From: Favolaschia claudopus
Taxonomy: Eukaryota; Basidiomycota; Agaricomycetes; Agaricales; Mycenaceae
Direction of reading: 5' to 3'
NCBI GenBank assembly: GCA_037176885.1
Contig: JAWWNJ010000197.1
Location: 281,854-345,853 of the forward strand
DNA: 64,000 nucleotides
The notes beneath the pieces are model-generated. The model did no database searches. It was not told where the DNA came from and worked only from the letters and a program-made list of their open reading frames with translations. Made by a program: the position numbers and the translations under genes. Positions 34,552 through 45,075 of the stretch are shown here, one piece after another. Within the stretch, counting starts at the first letter, position 1. The number at the start of each line of letters is the position of its first letter.

Positions 34552-34931
34552 TTCTAAGCTCAGAAAGGGAAAAGCAGAAGGCAAGTTGGAAGCAGCTGAA
34601 CTCGATCACGCGATGTGACATCAGTAACGTGAATTAAAGTAATTTTCGTTCAACGCGTACACTACAGTGCTACGCGTTTTGGAAAGGTTAACAGCAAGCA
34701 TCGTGATTGGAAGCGAACAGCGACACGTTACATACTATAAACTAAACGACACCATACCGCGACAATGGGCTTGACGAGGTGATACGAAATGCAAAGGGTA
34801 GCGTCAGTGATGTCGGTTATCGAGTCACCGCGCTGTCAATGGAAGCGATAACGAGCAGGAGCGTGGATGAGGGCATGAAGTGGTATGTGGGTGGGGGCGT
34901 GGCGACACTTTAAACGTACGGCGTAAAATCA

Positions 34932-36096
34932 TTAGGCAGCGGCAGCGGGTGCGGCAGGTGCAGCCTCGGCAGGCTTGGCGGCGTCCTCAGCATCTTCATC
35001 ATCGTGGGGGGTGTTGACCGCGATCTTGACAGCAATGGCCCTGCCGCCGAGCTCCTTGCCCTGGAGGGCCTCAATCGCCTTCTTCTGCTCTTCCTCACCA
35101 CCGACGTCGACAAAGCCGTAACCCTTGCTCTTCCTGGGCTGGCCCCAGCGACGACGAACGATGCGAGCAGAGATAACATTGATACCAGCATCGGTGAACA
35201 AGGCCGAAAGACCAGCGTCGTCAATGTTGAATCCAAGATTGGCGACGAAGAGCATGGTCTTCGACTGCTCGCCGACGGGATCCTCGCCTGCGGGACGGGG
35301 AGGGCGGGGCGTCTTGGGCTTGCGGGCGCGAGGCGTCTTCTTAGCGGGAGCACCTTCAGCGGCAGCTGCCTCGCCCTCAGCGGGAGCGGCACCCTCCTCA
35401 CCCTCCTTCTTGGGCTTCTTCTAAGAACAAGAGGGTAAAAGTTAGGAGATCGAAAATAGCAACCAGACCAAAAAAAGACGAACGGCGGCCTTTTTCTTCT
35501 TCTTCTTGGGCTTGGCCGCCTCACCAGACTCGGGCGCAGCGGGGTCGGCCTTGGGGGCCTCACCGTTGGCCTCAGCCTCAGAAACCTCCCCGGGAACAGC
35601 CTTGCTGCCACGCCTGCCGGGTCTCCTCTTCGCCTTCTTCTCCTTCTTCTCCTTGTCCTTTTGTTCGGAAGGCTTTGCAACCTCGACGATGACCTGACGG
35701 CCGTCGAGTTCCTTCTTGTCAAGGGTTTCGACAGCCTTTTGAGCGGCCTCTGCGGTGGTCAGGGCGACAAAGCCATAGCCAGCAGAGCGGGAGCCGCGCT
35801 GGATGACCTGAACTGAAAGACTGTGGGCGGGGTGAGCGTCGGTTGATATGCCAGCGAAAAGCTGTGCGAGATGATGTGGCGACTTACATGTCGCTCGAGA
35901 CTGGCGCAAAGAAAGTCTTCAGCCCCTCATCCGTGGTAGAGTACGCGAGGTTTCCTGCGAAGACCTGGGGAGATAAGAAGGAGAAACTGTGCTAAAAATG
36001 AAGGAAAAAAACCTTGAAGCCAGGGACTTCGACCTTGTCCTGCGTAACGGGAGGCACGCCGTTCTCGGTGACTGGGGCGGCAGGGGCGTCGGACAT
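34932..36096 (-). CDS. Two-RRM RNA-binding protein with acidic and basic linkers
   Basis: The protein begins MSDAPAAPVTENGVPP and its first RRM carries VFAGNLAYSTTDEGLKTFFA (RNP2) and SAGYGFVALTTAEAAQKAVE (RNP1). A long charged linker with KEKKEKKAKRRPGRRGSKAV and KPKKKKKKA follows, which may bind RNA or direct the protein to the nucleus. The second RRM has MLFVANLGFNIDDAGLSALF (RNP2) and KGYGFVDVGGEEEQKKAIEA (RNP1). The tail is Ala/Pro-rich and ends APAAPAAAA. It resembles Sbp1/RNP24-like fungal proteins, a loose assignment. Introns separate RRM1 from the N-terminus and the linker from RRM2. Confidence 0.85.
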
Positions 36097-38410
36097 GATG
36101 AGCTGTGAGCTGAGTGTATATATGCGGGATGAACGTAAGCTTGAACCGGTTTGAGTGAGGAAACTTGGGGGTCCAAAGGGAACTTTTTTGGCCGCGCGGG
36201 GTACTTAAGAAGATGGGTGGCGTCTTACATAACCATCAATCACTATTCAGTGTTGTCATGGGATCACACGAGCGGACCCGCGCGTGTTCTATCCTCAAAA
36301 CTAAGTCCCCCAAACGCTTCAATTCGAGTTCCTACGACCATCTCAAGTTATTCCCCTTTTTCCAAATTTTTCTCTGCACCCGTTGTAGCTTAAACGAAGC
36401 AAAGAGCTTCGCGGCAGGTTCTTGTCAGTTTCATGATCTCCGCGCGGCAACAAAACGCGCGTCAGACATAGCCACTTTTGCGGACCTCAGCACTGTCTGC
36501 GGAACGTGGTGGTTTCAAACACGTTGAATACACGAACAATACCGCAAACCCTGACAAAACTCGCACCTAAACTAAGATAAGCGCCGGCGGACTTGCACTG
36601 ACAACGGAAATGAAAGCGGAGAGGTCATTCTTGCCAGGGAGCTCGCTTGTCAAAACATGAAGTACCAGGCAAGTTCAGTGTCGGTCGATCAAGCGCGACG
36701 TTCACAGAGCAGCACATAGAGGAGCTTTTGGATGCACGGTTCGGGATTTTCCGGACGACTCGGTTGTTTTTTATAGCACGGATGGAGCCGGGGTGCGGAG
36801 CTTTGTCTCAAGACCAAGAACTGTACTACCACAAGATAGATGCCCAAGGTTCCGTAGACAGACAACACTGTGACAAGGGAGTCGGGACCGAACGAGGCTC
36901 ACCTCAAAGTTTTCGTGATGATGAATATCAAGTTATGCACGAAACCAGGGTGATATTGGGCTGTAGTTGTGGATAAGCGAACCAGTGTCGAAATGAAGGC
37001 CGAAGACAGCTCACTAGTCAGATCTTTCTTCATTTCAACTCCCGTTTATATCACTTAGGCCATTCTGGGGGCTAATATCGGTGAATCCCAGAGCACAGCA
37101 GAAAGTGACTTCAAAGGACTCATAATTCAGGGCCAATGAATATTTTGGAGCAGCACCGTGTGCGAAACAAGGATATTGAGCCCGGCGGATATAGAAATAC
37201 GTCAGCTTGTGATTCTGTCGAACGAGACATTGTCGCAAAGCAGGCCCTCTGTCGGGTTTGTATTCCGATCCCCTAGGCCGTGACAGATGCTCTCCGCAAG
37301 AGAACTTGAATCAAGCGTCGCAGACAAGAAAATCGGTTTACCGGAAGCTGTAGGCAGGAAGGAAGAGCACCAAGAGCCAGAAGTTGCATTTCGTTTCGTC
37401 GAAAGGCTGCACGACATGGAACAGAAAGATTGTTATGGTAGCACCCAATGTACTCTCGTAACAAGACTTGAGATTTTTTTTCGAAGATAGTCGTTCATTG
37501 TCAAACGTATATAAACACCAGATGGTGCGCTGAAAATTGCTGAACCGATTAAGAAGACTAGAGAATTGCTGCGAGACACGTTTGCTTCCGGTTGAGCGTT
37601 AAATAACTTGACATGTGATTCCAACCTTGAGCTGACAATGAGCACAGACTTGACTTCGCAGAGGAGATGAGCGCAAGATTGTTGAGTGCAGGAAGGAGAC
37701 AAAAGGTTGTTTCTTACAGTGCTTGCAGTTCACTTGATGCAGATCTTCCGTTGGTTGCCTAGACTCACTTGAAACTTCGAGATGGCCGCCAGAGATAGCC
37801 TCAAGGTGACCTTGGCCTTGCCTTGGCTGACGGGCAGTCTCCGCCGTGCGCAGTCATTCCAAGTCGACATCCCCATGTGGAGTCGTAGTGACATCGCTGA
37901 CGGGCTGGGTGAGCGACATGTGCCTCGAGAATAATGGCCTGGCAAACAGATAGAGAGGGATACCCGAGTTGCCGGATGAAAGCGACAGAGGTGTGGCGGT
38001 AAATTGGAGCTGTAAAAGGGACGCAAGAAACCTAACCTGGCCACTTTCCCACGTATTACGTTAACCATGGGAAGTCGGTTGCCATGGCATGATGCGCATG
38101 ATGACGCCGAGCTGAAGTGAAATAATTGTGAGTCGTCCTTGTAGAGGACCAGCTGCTGGATGTAGGACTGTGATTCTCAGTGCAAGAACTTGCTGCTTTC
38201 CAGTCTCTTTCCTATTTTTCTTCCATTTGTTTCTGCATTTTGGTAGCCCGTAGCCGGAAAGAGGAATGAACCGATTTACATAAGAACGTTAACAGTGATG
38301 GACATCATGGACATAAGACTGCTGTAGAGTTGAACCAACTCCAACTCTTGTCTCTTACCCTCATCTTCCCCCATTCCCCTCGCCTTTCCTTTGGCCCACA
38401 CTCATTTACC
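36097..38410. other. Gene-poor interval of about 2.3 kb
   Basis: No frame on either strand reads as a convincing protein. On the minus strand near 37700-37620, CKHCKKQP followed by VCAHCQLKVGITC resembles a zinc-binding CxxC pair, but flanking sequence does not sustain a domain. The region may contain a decayed gene. It also serves as promoter for the RRM gene and the GH128 gene. Confidence 0.45.
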
Positions 38411-40271
38411 ATGGCCCCCACGAGCCTCCTCTCCGTCGTATCTCTCGCCCTTCTATCTCTATTCGCGTCTTCCCTCACGTCTCCAGTGAACGCGCTCTCT
38501 GTCCACTCCGACCACGTTGTCAGGAGCCACGCAGATATTGCTCTCAAGCAACGCTCTAAACCTAGGAACAAGCGCGCCAACTCCAAGCGCTGCAAGGCCA
38601 AGTCTTCCTCCAAGCTGGCCGAGCCCACTTCTACAACCAAGAAGGAGCAATCCACCCCTACCTCCAAGGCTGCCGCCCCGGCGCAGACAACCAAGTCCGG
38701 CTCTTCCTCCAACAACTCGGGATCTTCCAACTCGGGCTCCTCTAACTCTAACTCGGGCTCCAACTCGGGCTCGTCGTCTGGTTCTTCCGGTTCGTCTTCA
38801 GGCGGCTCCAGCAGCTCTGGTGGCGGAAGTGTGAATCTGCGTGGAAAGGTCTGTCTACTTCCGTTAGTCTTTCCACACGTTTCTCAATCCTATTCTTTTC
38901 AAGGCATGCCTCGCTTGGCCTAATTACAGCTACAACAAGCTCTCCTCGTGGAAGGGAAGCAATACCGGATTGTACGTTACTGTTTTTCCTCCGATTTCCA
39001 CGATTTTCTCGTATATACTTACTCTCCTCACAGGATCTACAGCTGGGACGCTACCAAGGTCCCCGGCGCCGAAGAACTTGGGTTCACCTACGCCCCCATG
39101 CTCTGGGGTTGGAAGAACGCCGAGGATTTCAAGGCCAAGACTGTTGAAGGCTACGCTAAACTTGCTCTCGGTCCTAACGAGTCAGTTGACTTCATTGTCT
39201 TTCGGAGATTCTACAAATTTATCTTTTGACTTGACAGACCGAATGAACTAGGCCAAAGCAACATGGACGCCTGGAGTGGTATCAAGCTCTGGAAACAATA
39301 GTGGGTGGTAGGGCCATATTGACCTCGTTCTCGTCTCACTATGTAACAAAGCATGCGTCCCCTCGCCGACAAAGGCTACACCCTCATCTCGCCGGCCATG
39401 TCCAGTGCGTTCATTTTTCATTGCATAACACTCTATATATTTATGCTGCTCAGGCCGACCCAATGGCAAGGATTGGATGAAGACTTTCATGGAGAACTGC
39501 GACGACTGCAAAGTAAGCTTTGTGTTCCCGTCTCTGTGCTCTCATCTGATCGTCCGTTAGGTCAGCGCGTAAGTATCCTGATGAACACTCATCGCACATA
39601 GTTCTGAACTTTATCCAGAATTGCTACCCACTGGTACGGAACAGACCTCGAAGAATGTGCGTGCTTTGTTGTGTTTCGCTATCGGTTCAGCTGACGGAGG
39701 CATCATAGTCAAACGCTATGTTACCTACTGGCACGAAACCTACAACCTTCCGGTAAGTTCACTGTTACTTCTCTGTAATCACGATTTCTAACGACTTGAC
39801 CTGGTAGGTTTATGTTACCGGTAATGTGTTTAGCTTGAAGATCTTGCTGTTCTAACCTTAGCCTTGATGCGCAGAGTACGCTGACCAGGTAAGGATACAC
39901 CAACGTCCTGTTTTTCGGCTTTCTGAGTTATACTTTCAGGACTTCAACAACGGTCCGCAGGCCAACATGGACCAGATCTGGGCTTTCATGACCGGTGCCA
40001 CTAACTGGTATGCCACACCACTTTGGTTGTCTAATGAAGTGTGATGAGACTGAGACTGACTTGCAATCGTACAGGTTGAACAGCCAGTCCTGGGTCAAGG
40101 CCCACTGCTGGTTCGGTTAGTGTTTCCTTACCTCTGTGTATCACTGTGCTCAACACTTGTGCATCTGTAGGCGCTATGGAGGGCATGGATAACGTCAACC
40201 CCCTCAACAAGTTGATGAACAGCGCCGGCAATGCCCCCAACGATCTTGGATCCTACTTCATCAACAACTAA
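38411..40271 (+). CDS. Secreted glycoside hydrolase family 128-type endo-beta-1,3-glucanase
   Basis: The enzyme should cleave beta-1,3-glucan in the wall or outside the cell. The signal peptide is MAPTSLLSVVSLALLSLFAS, ending near the VNA-LSV site. A basic propeptide-like stretch (KPRNKRANSKRCKAKSSSK) and a Thr/Ser/Asn/Gly-rich linker of about 70 residues follow. The catalytic domain starts CLAWPNYSYNKLSSWKGSN, then IYSWDATKVPGAEELGFTYA and PMLWGWKNAEDF. GPNEPNELGQSNMDAWSG has the NEP motif with the likely acid/base Glu; VTEYADQDFNNGPQANMDQI holds the likely nucleophile. It ends WFGAMEGMDNVNPLNKLMNS, APNDLGSYFINN. About ten introns, some close to 50 nt, split it. The domain is Asl1-like. No GPI signal is visible. 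Confidence 0.87.
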
Positions 40272-40907
40272 TCGCCTGCTCCCGTCGCATATTCCCAATA
40301 TCTGAACCTCAACACAAGATACCCTCATCGCATTTTCTGAGCAGCTTGGATGCTCATTCCACTTCCTACCTGCGCTCGACTCGCGTTTCCCGGCCACACC
40401 TGTTGTGCAGCTGTGGCCGTTTGCATTTACTTGTTCCTGATAGCAGGCTACCACTGGCTACACATGTTCTACTCCGACATCTAGTTGTGTTTTGATGTGA
40501 ACCCCAAATACAAATGTTGACCACCTCATTGTCCGAGTCTGATGTGCCTCGAATGCTACCTTAAGGTCACCGACTCGGAGATCGCCACGATGAGTGCGAC
40601 TTGGACGGCCGCCGTGCTATGTGAGAGATCCCGAGGGCGCGTTTTTCGATAGGAAAGAAACCACAGGCATTAGAATAGACACCTAACAAAAAAAACATCA
40701 ACCGGCCGTATCCGTATCATGCCTGCTTTCATCTCCAGCACATCGCAGGCGCTTAAATTCAAAATTGGCGCTTATTCGTGGTTAATCGCACGGCTGACGG
40801 TCGGCCCGACATGACTTCGGAGACTCTGAGTCTGGTCGAAACCAACGACTGCTTGACATCGAGAGGGTTCACTTCACGTCTCTCGTCGCGTGTCTTTACA
40901 ATTTGCA
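40272..40907. other. Intergenic region, GH128 gene / AhpD-like gene
   Basis: About 0.6 kb without a supported gene. Confidence 0.45.
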
Positions 40908-42239
40908 ATGGTCAAACATCTTCCTGCAGCCATCAAGCACCTCCTCACCCTCCGCAATCCAACCACGCTCCCCGCACCTCCCGCGTCGAAACTCCATGCA
41001 GTCCTGACAAGCTCCTACCGAAGTGCTAAGGATCGCAACGCCGAAACAGCCTGGTTGGTTCTGACGGTAAATCGCACATCCGCGAGCCTCGGCCGTTGGT
41101 CAATCTGTGGATCCTGTCTGAGCCCTCTTCGTCTTCTGGCTAGGCATGTACCTTAACCACGGCAAATCGGCCCTCGACCATGGCGCAGTTATACCGATTC
41201 GTAAGAAAACCCGATAATGCGGCGGCAGGCGATGCGGATTCGCGAAGCATTGCTGCGAGTGGGAGTCTCGCGGAAGCCGTTAATAGAGCTGCTCTCATAC
41301 GAGAAGCCGTACTCAAGAGTGTAATATTTATCGGGGTTCCAAGAGTAAGTTGGTGCGGTTGTTTGTGTGTTTTCCGTCCGGAGGGTCCTGACCGGATCCC
41401 CTTGCTTCAGGTCATCCTTTCATTCGCTGCGTTCAACGAGGCGCTGGATCCTGATGTAAGAACAGCGTTAAGGTCGCAATCTCGCAGGTGAGCGCTTGCT
41501 GAAATTATCGTCTGGCCGGGGAAATCTTCGGCGAGTTCTTGAACCAGCGAGTGTTTTCTGACGTGTCTTCGGACGTTCCTCCCTCTCTCTTTTCCCAGAG
41601 ACGCGACTTCTGAAAACATTGCTTCGACCGTCGAGCGGGGAAAGGCCCTGTGGCGTTCGATTTACACGCCTCATGCAGAAAAACTCCACGACAAATTGGG
41701 CTCATACCACCCGGACTTTATTTGTGAGTAACACGTTTTCCGGCCACTTGATCCTGCCATCCGACCCCTGTACTTTTCCAATCTTTTCGTCGGATAAGGT
41801 CGAATCCGCATCCCCCAGATAATTTCTTATCTGATCCCGATTCCCGATACTTGCCTGTCATCCCCCGATATCCCATCGCTCACTGGCCATCTATTTAGCC
41901 TTTATCATCCAGAGTTATGGTGCCGTTCTGTCGCCTATGCCCGGGGAAACGAAGTCTTTCGCCAACGCCAGTGGTGCTGCCGATCCCGATCAAGGCAATA
42001 TTAGTCGCGTCATGGGCTCGGTAGTTGGAACTGCGTGCCTTCGCGCAGAGGGACGCGTCGGTCCCCAGCTCACCAGTCACGTATTTGGGTTGCTCAAGGC
42101 ACGGGTGATTGAGGGGCAGAGTGAGGAAGACACTTGGCTCGCGTCTGACGAGGGAACAGAATGGGTCATCCGCACTGTCGATGATATCGTCGACGTGGTG
42201 GGCAATGCGGAACAAGATCAAGCCCGGGTGAAATTGTGA
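40908..42239 (+). CDS. AhpD-like / carboxymuconolactone decarboxylase-fold protein
   Basis: The fold is that of the AhpD-like alpha-helical peroxiredoxin-associated family; fungal members are often of unknown function. The first exon reads MVKHLPAAIKHLLTLRNP and LHAVLTSSYRSAKDRNAETA. LREAVLKS-type helices appear as AALIREAVLKSVIFIGVPRV, followed after an intron by ILSFAAFNEALDPDVRTALR. Another exon gives ERGKALWRSIYTPHAEKLHD-KLGSYHPDFI and after an intron IIQSYGAVLSPMPGETKSFA. The last exon has SRVMGSVVGTACLRAEGRVG, PQLTSHVFGLLKARVIEGQS and EWVIRTVDDIVDVV before the stop at 42237-42239. I see no CxxC catalytic pair, so peroxidase-like activity is doubtful. The name is by pattern only. Confidence 0.72.
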
Positions 42240-42525
42240 AGAGATGGAGGGGGTGGCTGAGCGCATGACCACGACGAAGTTTTTTTTTTCCTCGCTGTAC
42301 CTAGCAATCAATTGGAACTCAACTTAGCTGCATCGTGTTTGAAGAGAATTTGTCAAGACATCATCGACGTAGCATCATCAACGCATTCTCTCGACGATCA
42401 ATTTCCAAAGATTAGGCCGAGATTGCGCGTACGAGCAAGCAAAAGGTACAACAGGTTGGGAGAGATTATGATATTGTACATGTTCCGCTAAGGTAGTCAA
42501 ATAAACCGCATGTTCCACCTCACCC

Positions 42526-43371
42526 TCAAAGATTCCAAGCCGCACAAAAACGATACAGCATCGCAGTGACAGTTACCGTGTCCATGATTGGAGGGTGCGT
42601 CTGAAAAATTTAAAAGGTACACATGGGGAGAGGTCAAAGCGCGAGCACCACGCACCACGGTGCCGGACCCAGCAGTCCGGATGAAGTGCAACTCTCCGTA
42701 CACATCGCCTAGTTGGTATCGCGTCTGGCGTGTGGGTCGGAAGAAGGCTACTATAGCGCCATTGGAGTCTTGCAGCTGATAGTATTTGGAGGTCCGCAAG
42801 GAAGGTGATGGATCGAGCTAAGCGCCGGCAATTAAGAAAAGTTAGAATGACTACTCACAACGATGTCAGTGTTGTTCGAACTAGGCCGCCATCGATATTG
42901 GAGACCGTCTGGGCCGTTGAAAACACGAGAGCCCTGTGGGAGCGGTCGTACTCAATACAGCGGAGCAAAGTTGATTCGGGGGGACATACATATATGCGAG
43001 GGTCGGTTCGGACTAGGTCCGCCATGGGCAACGTGTTCTGCGGGAGGTGTTAGGTAGCTGAGGGACGTGAATAGGTGCGAGAGGAGCCTACTTTTCCAAT
43101 TATGACGCGTCCTAGACCACCGTTTGCCGCCCATTCAAGTTTGGCGACGCGATCTTCTTTATTGGGACGAATTACGCGCCATAATGTTGTAACGCTCTGA
43201 CCGCTGGCTGAGACTACTGTCTGCAATGGGAGGACGCGTCGGTCGAAGTGAACGGAGGGGGGGAGGAACGCGAACCTGAAAGCGGTAGAGGACGCCCCAG
43301 GAATTGAACAAGACACTTTCGCGAGGATCTTGGTTGGTCCAAGAGAGAATATCGTTGGAAGCGGTGCTCAT
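42526..43371 (-). CDS. DUF6593-type protein (second copy)
   Basis: The minus strand begins MSTASNDILSWTNQDPRESV and LFNSWGVLYRFQ. The next exon gives QTVVSASGQSVTTLWRVIRP, NKEDRVAKLEWAANGGLGRV and IIGK, then DLVRTDPRIY-ARIFNGPDG-RWRPSSNNTDIV across short introns. The C-terminal exons give YYQLQDSNGAIVAFFRPTRQ, RYQLGDVYGELHFIRTAGSG and, across a GTGCGT...TTTCAG intron, THPPIMDTVTVTAMLYRFCA, ending AWNL. The block V-A-x-F to D-T-V-T-V-T-A-x-L-Y-R-F closes the domain. Identity with the copy at 29891-30604 is low, so the two are old paralogs rather than a recent duplication. Function unknown. Confidence 0.72.
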
Positions 43372-44445
43372 GGTAGACGGGTGGGACGTAGAAGGTAGGT
43401 CGTCGCAAGAAGAGAATTACTCTGAGTTCCTGTAAGACTTGGGTTCCTATTTTATACCAGGATGCTCGGCAAAAGATTAACAGATCAGCATGTTTTCCAA
43501 GGGTGCCATTGCACCGATCGGGAACGTGGAGATAAAGATGCATATAACCCAATAAACGTGGCGACGAGAAGAAAGCGTTCACATTGAATCTTGGTCAGTG
43601 GAACAGGTCCAAGCAAACAGTCGGGGACGCCATGATCGAAGAAGGGAGAGCACGAGCCAGTCGAAGCGATTGCGATTATCCTCTTTACGATGCTCGTCGT
43701 TCGAGAAAGAACATCGGCAGCGTCCGGACCATCCCCTTTGACATGGGTGCACAGAATTATCCAGCGTGCAAAGACCATTGACAGACAGAGAAAACATAGA
43801 GTTCGTTCGTTGTGATTTGCTGGATGAACACGAGGCAACCAAATTAGGAATGTCCGTCGCTGAACATCGGCTCGTTCAATTCGAAGAGCTTTCCAAAAGT
43901 TTCAACGTGTACAGGGATCCGGGCAACAGTACTGGCACACGCCGAAACAGCATGCCGACTCTGTATCTGGACTAGGTGGATAGAGCGTACGGTAGGTTCA
44001 TAGATTTGCTACCCAAGAAAGCTGGCTCGGGCCGACTGCGCCAGCAAAGGGGACGGGAGGGCGAAACGAAAGGCGAGAGACGCGTTTACGAATATGGTAT
44101 GTCAGTACCCAACTTGGGGAAGGCCGACGAAGACAGAAAGAGTGGCGTCGAACAGTGGCAAAAGCATAGAGTTTGCACAAATGACAATCAGAAAAAGGAA
44201 GATTGATTTCATTATACTGAACTCTAACTCTTTCTCGGGCAATCGGCCCTTAGAGCCATAATCTGACTGTCAAAGTCGGACCCATCCGTCCAGTGTGTGC
44301 GGCTTCTGCAGGCGCATGTTGATCCATGCAATAATCAGACAGGCCGATAATTCCGTTTGAGGTTCGCGGTTCTACCAGGATGATCTTCTGGATAAGAATT
44401 AACGAGAGGTGGGACGCAATGCAGAGCAATTACGCACATTGAGAA
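43372..44445. other. Intergenic region, DUF6593 gene / uL11m gene
   Basis: About 1.1 kb with no supported gene. An open frame on the minus strand at 43485-43838 has no recognisable features. Confidence 0.45.
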
Positions 44446-44944
44446 TCAAGGGACTACCTGTACTCCAAGTGATCGAGCGCTCCCCACAATCATCCGCGCG
44501 ACAGACTCCAGAGGTATGTGCTTCATATGCTCGTCTGTAGCTTTAATCTTCGCAATCTCATACACGTGCTTGAGCGAGATAGTGCCAGTGATCTCGTGTC
44601 CAGGTTTGGCGGTCCCTTTTTCGATGCCGGCGGCCTTTTTCAAAAAATATGATGCAGGAGGGGTCTTGGTGACGAATGTGAAGGTGCGGTCTGGCTGGAC
44701 CATGATGATCGTTGGCACGGGGACGCCTTGCTCGATATGTGCGGTCTTTGCATTAAATTCTTTGCAGAAATCCATCGACTTGACACCACGAGCACCAAGA
44801 GCAGGACCAACAGGTGGTGTCGGGGCGGCCTTGCCCGCAGGGATGAGGAGACGCTAAGACGAATTGAGGGGGTAGATTGACGCGTGGACAAGACGTGCAT
44901 ACCACCATTTGTGGTCTCGCCGCCTTCAACGCCGCCTTCGACAT
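44446..44944 (-). CDS. MRPL19: Mitochondrial large-subunit ribosomal protein uL11m (MRPL19)
   Basis: uL11m forms the stalk base of the mitochondrial large subunit. Exon 1 is MSKAALKAARPQMV; after a GTATGC...CTTAG intron come RLLIPAGKAAPTPPVGPALG, ARGVKSMDFCKEFNAKTAHI and TFTFVTKTPPASYFLKKAAG, the usual uL11 pattern with the Pro-rich hinge. The C-terminal domain has AKPGHEITGTISLKHVYEIA, then IPLESVARMIVGSARSLGVQ-VVP. The G-S-A-R-S-x-G-V end is characteristic. Mitochondrial rather than cytosolic origin follows from the bacterial-type sequence. The gene is head to head with the M28 peptidase gene, 131 bp apart. Confidence 0.95.
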
Positions 44945-45075
44945 CGTAGAGAGTGTTAGCAGTGAGCAAAAATGTAGCTTAGTCACATCGCGTCACGATC
45001 GCGTAATACACGCGCTCAATTTGGGTCATTGCAGTCGTCAAGCAGCCATTACGCGGCCTGTTTCAAACCACCACC
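44945..45075. promoter_or_regulatory. Shared divergent promoter, uL11m / M28 aminopeptidase
   Basis: A 131-bp interval separates the two opposing start codons. One gene is constitutive and mitochondrial, the other encodes a secreted protein. Confidence 0.45.

Noticed and set aside
36647..36976. 109-codon open frame on the plus strand
   Set aside because: No recognisable motif, no intron signals joining it to other exons, and it lies in a gene-poor block.
43485..43838. 117-codon open frame on the minus strand
   Set aside because: No recognised features and no partner exons; likely chance.
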